64,000 bases of DNA from Novosphingobium resinovorum (lineage in GTDB: Bacteria > Pseudomonadota > Alphaproteobacteria > Sphingomonadales > Sphingomonadaceae). A model generated the notes under the pieces. It saw nothing but the letters and a program-made list of their open reading frames with translations. It did no database searches and was not told the origin of the DNA. Positions 1 to 9,040 of the stretch are shown here, one piece after another. Positions within the stretch are counted from its first letter, which is position 1. Each line of letters begins with the position of its first letter. The stretch covers positions 372,001-436,000 of the forward strand of contig NZ_BSFC01000030.1 in the NCBI RefSeq assembly GCF_027922145.1, read 5' to 3'. Both the position numbers and the translations under genes were made by a program.

Positions 1-665
1 TCGCTCGAAGCACGTACGAGCAGATCGGTGCCGGGTTCGATACCCAGCCGGAAATAGCCCTGTCCCTGCAGGTCGAGACCAACGCCCGACTTTGCGCGCG
101 CGTCGTCGTCGAGCGTGAAATCGCCAATCACGGTGCCCAGGGTATCCGATCGCGTGGCCCGGTTGATGTTGCTGTCGGGAGCAACGGCTACTTCAATCGA
201 GCCGCCCAGAGGCTTTCGCGCATTGAGCGCGCGGGAATAGAAGCGCACGAGCTGTTCCACGGCCGAAGGCAGGCCAGCCGCCTGCGCCGCGCGCAACTCC
301 TTGCGCGCGGCGCCCATGTTACCAAGCATCGTCTGCATGCGTGCCAACTCCAACCGCACACGCGCAGCGCCGGGTTTGTCATCGAGGATGCGACGAAATT
401 CGAGTGCGGCATCGCCATAGCGCTTGAGATCGTCGGCCAGCATCAGGCCCAGGCGAAAGCGTGCCTCTGTGCGAATCTCAAGGTCCGGGTCTTGGGTCAG
501 CGCGCGATAAGCGGTCTCCGCGGTGAAGAAATCACTGCGCTCACGCGCATTATCGGCAAGCGCAAAGACCTGCGCGGCCGAGAGATGGTCAGGCGCGGAA
601 ACCGGCGCAGCCAGGCCCTCTTGGTCCTGCGCGCCTACGCTGGTCGCGATGCCCGCCAGCATCAC
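1..665 (-). CDS. Slam/DUF560-type outer-membrane protein, C-terminus cut by window edge
   Basis: The minus-strand reading frame runs open off the left edge. It begins with a hydrophobic signal-like segment ending ATSVGAQ, followed by about 110 residues of TPR-like helices (for example TAETAYRALTQDP and RLGLMLADDLKRYGDAALEFRR). It then enters a beta-barrel-like region with the motif EVAVAPDSNINRAT, typical of the DUF560 / surface lipoprotein assembly modifier family. Slam proteins help move lipoproteins or hemophores across the outer membrane; that role here is family knowledge, not seen. I use the GTG at 663-665 (ATG at 660-662 also possible), but the full signal peptide reads naturally from an ATT at 690-692, which has a GGGGG tract just upstream and a TAA further upstream, so a rare ATT start is possible. 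Divergent from the siderophore receptor at 986. Confidence 0.72.
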   Translation of the reverse strand, partial: MMLAGIATSVGAQDQEGLAAPVSAPDHLSAAQVFALADNARERSDFFTAETAYRALTQDPDLEIRTEARFRLGLMLADDLKRYGDAALEFRRILDDKPGAARVRLELARMQTMLGNMGAARKELRAAQAAGLPSAVEQLVRFYSRALNARKPLGGSIEVAVAPDSNINRATRSDTLGTVIGDFTLDDDARAKSGVGLDLQGQGYFRLGIEPGTDLLVRASS

Positions 666-946
666 TGCGACCAGCAGTCGACGAATTGAAATGGTACACC
701 CCCGTTTGCGTGATGCTTACCGCGGAGGCGAGAGCCTTGTCCATATTTTCAAGTACGGCCACATCGCGACAGATTTGTATTTCAGGAATTTAATCTGGCT
801 CGCTGGTGCATTGCCTCATCCGCGTTCAATCATCGCGATGTCCCGCTCAACCTGATCGGCGATCAAGCTCAGGCCGGATGCTGTGCTGCGGTAGCGGAAT
901 TTTTTCTAATAGGACGGAATTCCATAAATAACATCAACATCATACA

Positions 947-965
947 GATAATAATAATTGCAATT
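947..965. promoter_or_regulatory. weak Fur-box-like site before the siderophore receptor
   Basis: The segment GATAATAATAATTGCAATT matches about 12-13 of the 19 positions of the classical Fur consensus, with the left GATAAT half intact. It lies 20 bp before the receptor start, in the divergent region 693-985 shared with the Slam-like gene. Iron-responsive control is an inference; many AT-rich promoters score this well by chance. Nothing else is recognised in 693-985. Confidence 0.35.
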
Positions 966-985
966 GACTCGCAAATGCATCATTG

Positions 986-3169
986 ATGCTGCGCTGCGAC
1001 ATTTGCAACAAGGGGGCGACAATTCCTACTTTTCGGGTTTCCAGAGCAGCCGTTCTGCTGACTTCCACTCCGTTTCTCTCGATCCCGGCCGTGGCGGCGG
1101 AAGGTGACGAGAACGACACAATAATCGTCAATGGCGTCACCGAAGATCGCTACGGTATCTCCTCCACTTCGACGGGCATGAAAATCGATGTGCCTCTCCT
1201 GAAGGCGCCTCAGGCGGTCGCTGCCGTCTCGAACGAAGTTATCCTCGAGCAGTCCGCGCAAACCCTTACCGACGTACTGCGCAATGTCAGCGGCATCACC
1301 GAGGCGAACACCTTCGGCAACACCGGTGACAACTTCATGATCCGCGGCTTCGAAAGCGGCCAGGGCACCATCCTTCGCGATGGCTACACCAGCGTACAGG
1401 TTCGCGCCCTCAACGCCTCGACGGAGCGCGTCGAAGTCCTGAAAGGACCCGCATCACTGCTCTACGGGCGGTTCGAGCCGGGCGGCCTGGTAAACGTGAT
1501 CACCAAGAAGCCGCTGGATACGCTCCATTACAGCCTCAACACCAATTTCAGCACCCGCGGCCAAAGCCGTCAGGTGGCCGACGTCACTGGACCGCTGGGC
1601 GGCGGATTTGCCTTCCGCCTGATCGGCGAGTACGAGGACAGCGACTATTGGCGCCCGCAGGCCCACGACGTGGAGCGCACATATGTCGCGCCCAGCCTGT
1701 CGTGGAGTGGCGGCGGCTTCAGTATACAGGCTGCTTACGAATATACCGACAGCACCCAGCCCTTCGATCGGGGCCGCGTCTATTACAACGGCAAGCGGGT
1801 GAACGTTCCTTCGACCCGCTATTTCGGAGAGTCCTTCACCACGCTCAAACAGAAGCTGCATGCGGGTAACGTTCTGCTTGCCTACAGGTTTGCGCCTGGC
1901 TGGCGCGTGGAAACCAAGTACGCGATGCAGCGCACGTCGGGCTCCGACCTTCAGGTCCGCCCACGCAGCCTGGTCGTTGGGCCAGACGGCCAGTTGACGG
2001 GTGAGTTGATCCGCAGCCTCGATGGCAACCGCGACCTCAGCGACGATCGCGATTATGTATCGCTCAACCTACACGGCGACGTCGGTTTCCTGGGCATGCG
2101 GCATAAGCTGCTGTTTGGCGCCGATTACGAGAGCTTCCGCAGCCGGCGCGGTTACATGGTCGACTCTCCGGGCCGGGGTGGGTTCAACATCTTCGATCCC
2201 GCCTATGGCCTGCTTGATCAGAACTATGCGAACCTGACTGTGACGCCCAATTCGGCTACGATCGACAGCTACAAGACCACCGGCCTCTACTTCCAGGATC
2301 TGGTCATGGTCGACGATGCCTGGACGTTCGTGTTCGGCGGCCGCTACGAAACGTTCAAGGACTTCCAGCGCGAAGGGACGCTGGCGAGGCCATCCAACCA
2401 GTCGAAGAGCGACACTTTCCTGCCGCGCGTGGGTGTGGTGTTCCAGCCTGGGCAGAATGTCTCGATCTATGCCAGCTATGCTCGCGCGTTCGCACCGAAC
2501 CCCTCGGTCCCCGCCCAGGGCGATCAGCCAGCGTCCGGTCCCTTCCCGGCGGAAAAAAGCCGCAGCTACGAGATCGGTGTCAAGGGCGAAGTGTTCGACG
2601 GAGTGACCGCCACTCTCGCCGCATACGACATCCGCAAGAACAACGTGCTGGAGACCGTCGACATCGGTGACGGCAATTCGATCACCGAGGCACGTGACAA
2701 GGTCACCTCACGGGGTATCGAATTCGATCTCGCTGGGGAAATCACCCGGCATCTGAGCGCGATCGCCTCCTACGCCTATACCGATGCCCGTGACCCGCAG
2801 AGCACGCTGTCCGATAACGTGGTGAACGTCGCGCGCCATACCGGCAGCTTCTCATTCTCATATCGCCCCGGCGGGGTGCTGGAGGGCGCCTCTCTCGGCG
2901 CAGGCGCATTCCATGTCAGCAGGCGGTATGGTGGACTTTCTCAGTCACCCACGGGATCGACGACAGTGCCATTCCACCTGGCGGCCTATACGACCTTCGA
3001 CCTCAATGCAGGCTATGCCATGAAGCTGCGTTCGGGCCACAGCGCCTATGCGCGCCTGACGCTGCGCAACCTCACCAACCGCAATTACGACCAGTCGTCG
3101 GGTAACGCGCTGCGTGTGGTGCCGGGCCAGGCCCGCACCCTGTTTGCGACGATCGGCATGCGCATGTGA
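986..3169 (+). CDS. TonB-dependent siderophore receptor
   Basis: Outer-membrane, TonB-energised transporter of about 727 residues, the usual size for FhuA/FpvA-type receptors. After a signal peptide ending near PAVAAEG comes the plug: APQAVAAVSNEV, LTDVLRNVSGITEAN, MIRGFESGQGTILRDG and VEVLKGPASLLYGRFEPGGLVNVITKKP, the classic siderophore-receptor plug series. The long barrel ends in an aromatic-poor but standard LFATIGMRM terminus. The start is ATG 986; a TTG directly before it is the alternative. A Fur-like site lies just upstream and a strong hairpin just downstream. The ligand cannot be told from sequence; a ferric siderophore is expected from family membership. Confidence 0.9.
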   Translation: MLRCDICNKGATIPTFRVSRAAVLLTSTPFLSIPAVAAEGDENDTIIVNGVTEDRYGISSTSTGMKIDVPLLKAPQAVAAVSNEVILEQSAQTLTDVLRNVSGITEANTFGNTGDNFMIRGFESGQGTILRDGYTSVQVRALNASTERVEVLKGPASLLYGRFEPGGLVNVITKKPLDTLHYSLNTNFSTRGQSRQVADVTGPLGGGFAFRLIGEYEDSDYWRPQAHDVERTYVAPSLSWSGGGFSIQAAYEYTDSTQPFDRGRVYYNGKRVNVPSTRYFGESFTTLKQKLHAGNVLLAYRFAPGWRVETKYAMQRTSGSDLQVRPRSLVVGPDGQLTGELIRSLDGNRDLSDDRDYVSLNLHGDVGFLGMRHKLLFGADYESFRSRRGYMVDSPGRGGFNIFDPAYGLLDQNYANLTVTPNSATIDSYKTTGLYFQDLVMVDDAWTFVFGGRYETFKDFQREGTLARPSNQSKSDTFLPRVGVVFQPGQNVSIYASYARAFAPNPSVPAQGDQPASGPFPAEKSRSYEIGVKGEVFDGVTATLAAYDIRKNNVLETVDIGDGNSITEARDKVTSRGIEFDLAGEITRHLSAIASYAYTDARDPQSTLSDNVVNVARHTGSFSFSYRPGGVLEGASLGAGAFHVSRRYGGLSQSPTGSTTVPFHLAAYTTFDLNAGYAMKLRSGHSAYARLTLRNLTNRNYDQSSGNALRVVPGQARTLFATIGMRM

Positions 3170-3178
3170 CACGCGCCG

Positions 3179-3220
3179 CCTGTGCTCTTGTATAGGCAAC
3201 GACCTATACGAGAGCACAGG
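3179..3220. terminator. 18-bp stem hairpin after the siderophore receptor
   Basis: Arms 3179-3196 and 3203-3220 pair over 18 bp with one mismatch around a 6-nt loop (CAACGA). The hairpin starts 10 bp after the receptor stop codon. There is no T-run on either side, so it may be a Rho-assisted terminator, an mRNA-stabilising stem, or a palindromic recognition site rather than a classical intrinsic terminator. Confidence 0.55.
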
Positions 3221-3454
3221 TTGCGAGCATTGAAGGCGGGAAAAGGCCAGATTCTTGCGATATTCTTAAAAAGCCGTTTGGTGGGCGCGTGCCAGATAAA
3301 GCGCTTCTACCCCAGGCCTTTTAGACCCTGCACTCCTCAGCCGCGGCGCCAGCCTCGCTTACTGGGGGATACGCTTAAGTACCAAGAAAGGCATGATCTG
3401 GTCGTAAACAGCATCATACCGTGTCACTTCTAACTACGGTGCATCTTAGGCCGG

Positions 3455-3875
3455 GTGGACGAATTTGAGAGAGTATTTGGCGGTGGCGAAATTGCCCGGT
3501 GCGGCCGGCATATCCTGCAGGAATACACCGTCGACCAATTCGACTTTCTCCAGGCCGCGCAGTTCATGACACCTGAGCCTGAGGTGTTGCCCGGCAGCAT
3601 GACCCTCGCCGATGTGCTCTAGAACCGAGGCGCGCCATCGCAGCTATCCGGCGGATGCTACGCTCGCCGACGCACTGTCCGACGCGTCGCAGCCCTGCGG
3701 CAGCCCGCATGACCCGTTCAGCCGGATCGCGGATCTCATGGTCGCGACGGGCATCGGTCGCATTCCGATCGTCGCCCCTGAGACGCAGCGGGTCGTCGGC
3801 ATCCTTACCAGACACGACCTGCTGCAGGTCCGCAACGTGCATCACGGCCTCGAGACCAAACGGGCACGAACATGA
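3455..3875 (+). pseudogene. remnant of a ClC-type chloride channel C-terminus (CBS domains)
   Basis: Two frames carry pieces of one protein. From 3455 to 3622 the frame reads VDEFERVFGG, RHILQEYTVDQFDFLQAAQF and then MTPEPEVLPGSMTLADVL, a typical start of a CBS domain, and hits TAG. From about 3630 another frame continues with RSYPADATLADALSDASQ, IADLMVATGIGRIPIVAPE and VGILTRHDLLQVR, a second CBS motif, ending at 3875. This layout matches the cytoplasmic CBS pair that ends many proteobacterial voltage-gated chloride channels. The membrane part is absent and the piece between the two motifs is shortened, so the gene is broken. Family assignment is from recall; another CBS-containing transporter is possible. 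Confidence 0.6.
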
Positions 3876-4076
3876 CCTGAGGTCGTTTTGGTATCGTGGC
3901 ACTTTGCGCCTTGGCTCGGTTACGCAGTTGAACTCACGATCGGCGAATTTTGATCTGCGATATCAGCCTATACTGCGAAAGGCGTCGTCCGAACCAAGCC
4001 GAACGGCTGCGCCAGTCTGATTAAGGCCATACAGTCGGAAGGGCAGGTACCCATAGCTGGTCACTTATCTCTCAAG
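3876..4076. other. non-coding decayed sequence
   Basis: Between the channel remnant and the integrase remnant I find no supported gene, repeat or RNA. The same is true of 3221-3454 and 4471-4561. The whole stretch 3221-4561 reads as eroded DNA between the siderophore locus and ligD. Confidence 0.6.
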
Positions 4077-4470
4077 CTTTTTGTCAAGGACCGCAGCTAT
4101 CTCCGGTTGGCTTCCTGCAACCGGAAAGTCGCCTATCGGCCGGTTTTGGGCATTCAGAAGTTCTCCCATGGCCGTCAGGGCCACATCCTTGGAGGACTTT
4201 GCATTTCCTAGCCGCACCGATCATGCAGCGCACATCAGCATCAAGCAATATGCTCGCCTTGTCGCTGAATGGGTCTTGGGGATTGGCTTCCCCAACGAAG
4301 ATTACGGGAATCACTTGCTGCGGCTAACGAAGGTGTCGATCACTTACCAAGCGACCGAGAATCTCCGTGTAGTCCAAATTCTTGGACACACGAAGATCGA
4401 AAGCACGGTCAGATACCTTGGGGTAGACGTTGAGAACGCCTTGATGTTGATAGACCACCGAAATCTGAGA
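4077..4470 (+). pseudogene. remnant of a tyrosine recombinase (phage-type integrase)
   Basis: The fragment begins with LFVKDRSYLRLAS in one frame, then shifts frame and loses an internal stretch. It continues with DFAFPSRTDHAAHISIKQY and YARLVAEWVLGIG, then the catalytic region NHLLRLTKVSITYQATENL, VVQILGHTKIESTVRYLGV. The His/Arg box, GH box and final Tyr of the tyrosine-recombinase site are recognisable, but one Leu of the usual QILLGHTKI motif is missing. The N-terminal half is gone. It looks like a family of small site-specific integrases common on sphingomonad plasmids and islands. It is non-functional and marks past mobile-element activity next to ligD. Confidence 0.7.
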
Positions 4471-4561
4471 TCGCCTGGCTCCTTGTCGTTCCGAGAAGCG
4501 AGGGGCCAGGACCTACACTGTGGTGACCGCGCGTCCAAGTCGGTCAATCCAGCGGCAATTA

Positions 4562-7108
4562 TCAGAAATTTGTCATGCTCTGATTGGCAAATCCCCAGCC
4601 GCGAAGTTGCGCGGCGCGCTCTATGAGTGAGTCCGCATCGCCGATCGAAAATGGATGGGCACTTTTCATGCCATCCAGTTCATCCCACTCCACCGGCACC
4701 GCGACCGGTGCGCCTTCCCGTGACCGAGCCGAGTAGGGCAGCACTGCGGTCGCCCCGCGCTGGTTGCGCAGCCAGTCGATGAAGATGCGGCCTTTGCGCT
4801 TCGCCTTGCTCATTGTCGCGACGTAGCGGTCGGGCTCGGAGAGGCTCATGGCCTCGGCGAAGCGGCGGGCGAAGTCCTTGTGGGTATCCCAGTCATGGCC
4901 CCGTCTCAGCGGTACGACGACATGTACGCCCTTACCGCCGGACAGCATGGCGAACGTCACCAGTCCGAGGTCCGCCAGCCGCGCGCGAATGTCCCTGGCG
5001 GCGCGCACGCACTCCTTGAAGTCCAGCCCTTCGTCGGGATCGAGATCGAAGATCATTCGATCAGGAAGGTCTACCTCATCGGCTCGTGCCGCCCAGCCGT
5101 GGAACTCGATCGTCCCCATCTGCACACAGGCGAGCAGGCCCTCGGCATTGTCGAGATAGAGGTAGTCCTCCATGCCGCCGTCCTTCTCACGGATGGGGAC
5201 ATGATGGACGTGATCGCCGAAGGTGCCGCTGTCATGCTTCTGGAAGAAGCATTTCTTCGCACGGCCCTGCGGACATCGCACTAGGCTGATCGGGCGGTCA
5301 GCGGCGAAGGGCAACATGAGCGGGGCGATGGCGGCATAGTAGTCGGCCAGATCTCCCTTGGTTTCGCCGCTTTCGGGGAAGATTACGCGGTCGTGATTGC
5401 TGATCTTCACGGCAATTTCCGCCTTGGGCGCGGCCTGCGGTTGCTCGGGTGTCACTGACTTCGCCCTCTTTTCGGTCCTCAGGCCAAGAAAGCTGCCGTG
5501 GCGGATGCGGCCGTCACCGGTGAACTCGGCGAAGGCGACCTCCGCCACCAGCTTCGGCGTGACCCAGCTTGCGCCGCGTGCCTCCGCGCGCTCGACTTCG
5601 ACAGGTGCGGTCTTCCGCGCCAACTGCTCCAGCCGGGCAGCCATATCGACGAGGCTTTCGGCATCGAAGCCGGTGCCGACCTTCCCGCGATAGATGAGCG
5701 TCTTCCCCTCGTACTGCCCCAACAGCAACGAGGCGAACGGACGGCCCTTTGCGCTAGACTTCGACCAGCCAACGATCACGAACTCCTGCCGACGGGTACA
5801 CTTCACTTTGACCCAGTTCCTCGTGCGGCGCCCCAGGTAAGCGGCATCGACGCGCTTGGCGATGATGCCTTCCTGGCCGGCCGCGCACATCGCATCGTAA
5901 AGCTTTTCGCCCGCACCGATTACATGGTCGGCGACGAAGACGGGCGGGCGGGCTTCCGAGAGCAGGGCCTCGAGCCGCTCCTTGCGCTCGATATTGGTCA
6001 TCGTGGCCAGGTCATCGCCTTCGAGTTCGAGGAGATCGAAGGCATGGAATTCCAGGGGTTGGTCTTCGCTCTGGCTACCCTTGCCGCGCTTGAGCACGGC
6101 CTGGAGGTTGGAGAAATCGGGATTGCCGTCCGGCCCCCGGGCGATGATCTCTCCGTCGATCAGGCAGGAAGGCAGGTCGAGCGCAGCGATATGCGCGGCG
6201 AGGGGGCCGAACTTGTCCGTCCAGTCGAGGCCGCTGCGGGTATGGACGACGGCCTTATCCCCCGCTGCTGCGATCAGCGCGCGGTAGCCGTCGAATTTTA
6301 TCTCGTGCATCCACAGGTTGCCGGTGGGAATGGTATCGACCAGTGTGGCGAGCTGGACGGGACGGAATTTCGGCGGCTTGCCTTGTGCCTTGCGGGAAGG
6401 GCGCGACTTGCGCGCATTGCGGGCCGAGGCCTTCTCCATGACCTGCGCGAAAGCATCGCCCTTCTTGCCTTTCAGCGAATGGGTGCCGCCCCTGTCGGCT
6501 TCGATCTCAGCCATGGTGCGGCCGGTGAGCACACTGGTGAGGCCCTGCTCGACGAGGACATCGCCCGTCTGCGCATGGGCATCCTTCACTTTGCGAAGCA
6601 GCCAGTTCTCACGCTTCTCGCCGGGCCTGGGCTTCATGCGCACGAGCAGCCATTCGCCCTTCATCCGCTCGCCGTCGAGGGTGAAGTGAAGGTGGCCATC
6701 CGCGATGTCCTTCGCGCTCTTGCCCGCGATCGGCGCCCAGGTGCCCCGATCCCAGAGCATCACCGTACCGCCACCGTATTCGCCCTTGGGGATGCCGCCT
6801 TCGAATTCTCCGTAGGACAGCGGGTGGTCCTCGGTGCGCACGGCAAGGCGCTTGTCGTCGGGATCGGCGCTCGGCCCCCGGGTCACCGCCCAGGACTTGA
6901 GCACGCCATCGACTTCGAGTCGGAAATCCCAGTGCAGTCGCCGCGCCGCGTGCTTCTGGACGATGAAGCCGTTGCCGCCGGTCCTGCCGCTTTTGCCCGC
7001 AGGTTCGGTGGTCTTCGCGAAGTCGCGCTTGCGGTTGTATTCGGCGAGGAGGTCGGCGCCAGGATCGCCGGCCTTGCCGCTACGCCCGCTTGCGGGCACG
7101 GCTGCCAC
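4562..7108 (-). CDS. ligD: multifunctional DNA ligase D (non-homologous end joining)
   Basis: 848 residues with all three LigD modules in the Pseudomonas order. Residues about 25-185 are the 3'-phosphoesterase (QKHAARRLHWDFRLE, then EDHPLSYGEFEGGIPKGEYGGGT split over 93-115). Residues about 245-540 are the ATP-dependent ligase, with adenylated Lys271 in motif EIKFDGYR. Residues about 565-848 are the primase-polymerase, with catalytic aspartates at 688-690 in DLDPDEGLDF. It processes and seals double-strand breaks held by Ku. The GTG start at 7108 overlaps the end of ku by 29 bp, so translation is probably coupled. The final residues lie next to the decayed integrase region. No truncation or missing motif is seen. 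Confidence 0.96.
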   Translation of the reverse strand: MAAVPASGRSGKAGDPGADLLAEYNRKRDFAKTTEPAGKSGRTGGNGFIVQKHAARRLHWDFRLEVDGVLKSWAVTRGPSADPDDKRLAVRTEDHPLSYGEFEGGIPKGEYGGGTVMLWDRGTWAPIAGKSAKDIADGHLHFTLDGERMKGEWLLVRMKPRPGEKRENWLLRKVKDAHAQTGDVLVEQGLTSVLTGRTMAEIEADRGGTHSLKGKKGDAFAQVMEKASARNARKSRPSRKAQGKPPKFRPVQLATLVDTIPTGNLWMHEIKFDGYRALIAAAGDKAVVHTRSGLDWTDKFGPLAAHIAALDLPSCLIDGEIIARGPDGNPDFSNLQAVLKRGKGSQSEDQPLEFHAFDLLELEGDDLATMTNIERKERLEALLSEARPPVFVADHVIGAGEKLYDAMCAAGQEGIIAKRVDAAYLGRRTRNWVKVKCTRRQEFVIVGWSKSSAKGRPFASLLLGQYEGKTLIYRGKVGTGFDAESLVDMAARLEQLARKTAPVEVERAEARGASWVTPKLVAEVAFAEFTGDGRIRHGSFLGLRTEKRAKSVTPEQPQAAPKAEIAVKISNHDRVIFPESGETKGDLADYYAAIAPLMLPFAADRPISLVRCPQGRAKKCFFQKHDSGTFGDHVHHVPIREKDGGMEDYLYLDNAEGLLACVQMGTIEFHGWAARADEVDLPDRMIFDLDPDEGLDFKECVRAARDIRARLADLGLVTFAMLSGGKGVHVVVPLRRGHDWDTHKDFARRFAEAMSLSEPDRYVATMSKAKRKGRIFIDWLRNQRGATAVLPYSARSREGAPVAVPVEWDELDGMKSAHPFSIGDADSLIERAAQLRGWGFANQSMTNF

Positions 7109-7961
7109 CCGAGGAAGACGCCTTCTTCGCCGCAGGCTTGCGCGTTGACGAGGCTGACTTACCGCCGGACTTGCCGTCCCCGACCGACTTCTTGAGCGCC
7201 GCCATCAGATCGATGACGTTGCCCTTGCCGCTGGTCGGTTCCTCGACGTCCTCCAGAATGCGCTTGTTGCTCTTCGATTTGGCCTTCTTGTCGATCAGGC
7301 GGTGGAGCGCATCGACATAGCGGTCGTGGAACTCGGCGGGTTTGAAAGGCGCGGTCTTCTTGTCGATCAGCGTCGTCGCAAGGTCGAGCAGGTCGGCGTC
7401 GGGCTTGGCATCCTCGATGTCGCGGAAGTAGCCCTGCGCCTTGTGGACCTCGTCGGCATAGCGCAGCACTTCCATCACGAGGCCGCGCCCGCAGGGCTTG
7501 ATCGAGACCAGTTGCTCGCGCCCGCGCACCGCCAGCTGGCCAAGGCCGACCTTGCGCGTCTTGCGCAGCGCCTCGCGCAGTACGGTGTAGGCTTCCTCTG
7601 CCAGATCGTCGGCCGGGACGACGAAGTAGGGCTTCTCGTAATAAAGCACGTCGATCTCGTCGGCATCGACGAACTGGACAAGCTCCAGCGTCTTGCGGCT
7701 CTCGATCTTGACCGCCTCGATCTCCTCCTCGTCGAGGAGCACGTAGCTGCCCTTGGAAATCTCGAAGCCCTTGATGATCTCGTCGCGGTCCACCGGGCCG
7801 ACGCCGGGCGCGACCTTCTCGTAGCGGATGCGCTTGCCGCTCGGTTCATGGATCTGGTGAAAGGAGATCGCTGCGCCCGACCGCGTCGCCGGATAGACCT
7901 CGATCGGGATCGAGACGAGCGCCAGACGGATCTGGCCTTTCCAGTATGCGCGTGCAGGCAT
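7080..7961 (-). CDS. ku: DNA end-binding protein Ku
   Basis: Homodimeric ring protein that loads on DNA ends and recruits LigD. The core starts MPARAYWKGQIRLALVSIPI and includes ISFHQIHEPSGKRIRYEK, the usual prokaryotic Ku signature, plus a conserved region around VLYYEKPYFVVP. The last 40 residues are a Lys/Arg/Ser-rich basic tail, common in bacterial Ku and used for extra DNA contact. I chose ATG 7961 because AAGGAA lies about 8 nt upstream and the family begins here; a start 24 bp earlier adds MMPRKEPP. Length about 293 residues, as usual. It lies 32 bp after the triheme cytochrome gene on the same strand, with no terminator between. Confidence 0.96.
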   Translation of the reverse strand: MPARAYWKGQIRLALVSIPIEVYPATRSGAAISFHQIHEPSGKRIRYEKVAPGVGPVDRDEIIKGFEISKGSYVLLDEEEIEAVKIESRKTLELVQFVDADEIDVLYYEKPYFVVPADDLAEEAYTVLREALRKTRKVGLGQLAVRGREQLVSIKPCGRGLVMEVLRYADEVHKAQGYFRDIEDAKPDADLLDLATTLIDKKTAPFKPAEFHDRYVDALHRLIDKKAKSKSNKRILEDVEEPTSGKGNVIDLMAALKKSVGDGKSGGKSASSTRKPAAKKASSSGGSRARKRA

Positions 7962-7993
7962 GGGCGGTTCCTTCCTCGGCATCACAAGCCGGA

Positions 7994-9040
7994 TCAGGGC
8001 ATGGTTGTTCCCGTCGCAGTCTGGCCGGTGGGAGCAGCGAGGCTTTCGGCCAGATCATCGAGCGCCTCCTCGGGTATGCGCCGGGCGATTACGGCCATCG
8101 GGTCCTGCGGTTTGTGGGCGTCGATGACCGTGTGATCGCCTCGCCACTGGCGTAGGCGTCCGGCCAGGTAACTGGCGCGCTGGCCGGTGATGACAGGGGC
8201 GGTCTTGCCAGGGGCATGGCATTGCGCGCAGGCTGGCAGTTGCGTTTCTGGAAGGCCTTTTGTGGCTATGGCGTTCCGGTCTGCAATGGGGCCGTGATGC
8301 AGGCCGGGCAGGCGCGCGTAATAGCTGGCCGCAGCTTTCATCTGCGCCTCGTCGAGCCCGGCGGCAGCGGTCTGCATGACCGCGCTGACCCGCTTGCCGG
8401 ATTTGTAGGCCTGCAGCGCGCGCAGCATGTAGGCGGCATCCTGCCCTGCGAGGATAGGGATGTCGGGCTGGGCGCGGCCTTTGCCGTCGACGTCGTGGCA
8501 GCCCGCGCACTGGGGCAGGGGCGCGCCTGAGAGCGGCTGCGTGAGCGCGCGGTATTGCTGCGGTGTCATCGTCGGCAGACGGCGCACGAAGCCGACCATG
8601 CGGCGGATTTCATCGTCGCGGTCCCTTCCTGCCCACGCGGGCATGCCGGTGAACTTCACCCCGTGGCGGATGATCCAGAACAGTTCGCGATCGGTGTAGT
8701 GGCCCGCCGTCCTGGCAAGGTTCGGCGCTGGCGGTGTCGCGGCCTGCATGACCGGGGAGGGCGCTTCCCCCGGCGCGCCGTGGCATACCTGGCAGGACTG
8801 GCGGAAATGCCCTGCCGCGCTGACGAGGCCCGTATCGTCACGGATGACCTTGGGCGTCTGCACGGCGCTGTAGGTGCGCGCGGAATTCTGCATTGTCCAG
8901 TGCAGGAACCAGTCAGTGATCTTCCAGTGCCCGGTGGACGCGGCGATGGGTATCAGCCCCGCCGCCGCCACGACCATACCCAGCGCGATGACGGCGCTGA
9001 AGGCGAATACTACGCGCCCGATCGTGATCTTCACCATCAT
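7994..9040 (-). CDS. membrane-anchored triheme cytochrome c
   Basis: About 348 residues. An N-terminal membrane segment (VVFAFSAVIALGMVVAAAGL) anchors the protein with its body in the periplasm. Three c-type heme sites are visible: CQVCH, CAGCH and CAQCH, each with downstream Met candidates, so it resembles a monoheme domain followed by a c4-like diheme unit. It probably carries electrons from a donor such as bc1 or a dehydrogenase to the adjacent caa3-type oxidase. The ATG at 9040 overlaps the stop of the upstream assembly gene (ATGA), so the two are translationally coupled. The frame stays open further upstream, but that part is antisense-like overlap with the neighbour and I exclude it. 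Confidence 0.88.
   Translation of the reverse strand: MMVKITIGRVVFAFSAVIALGMVVAAAGLIPIAASTGHWKITDWFLHWTMQNSARTYSAVQTPKVIRDDTGLVSAAGHFRQSCQVCHGAPGEAPSPVMQAATPPAPNLARTAGHYTDRELFWIIRHGVKFTGMPAWAGRDRDDEIRRMVGFVRRLPTMTPQQYRALTQPLSGAPLPQCAGCHDVDGKGRAQPDIPILAGQDAAYMLRALQAYKSGKRVSAVMQTAAAGLDEAQMKAAASYYARLPGLHHGPIADRNAIATKGLPETQLPACAQCHAPGKTAPVITGQRASYLAGRLRQWRGDHTVIDAHKPQDPMAVIARRIPEEALDDLAESLAAPTGQTATGTTMP

Noticed and set aside
5498..7195. 565-codon open frame antisense to ligD
   Set aside because: High GC with G/C in third positions keeps the opposite strand open. The translation has no domain, and ligD with all its motifs occupies the sense strand.
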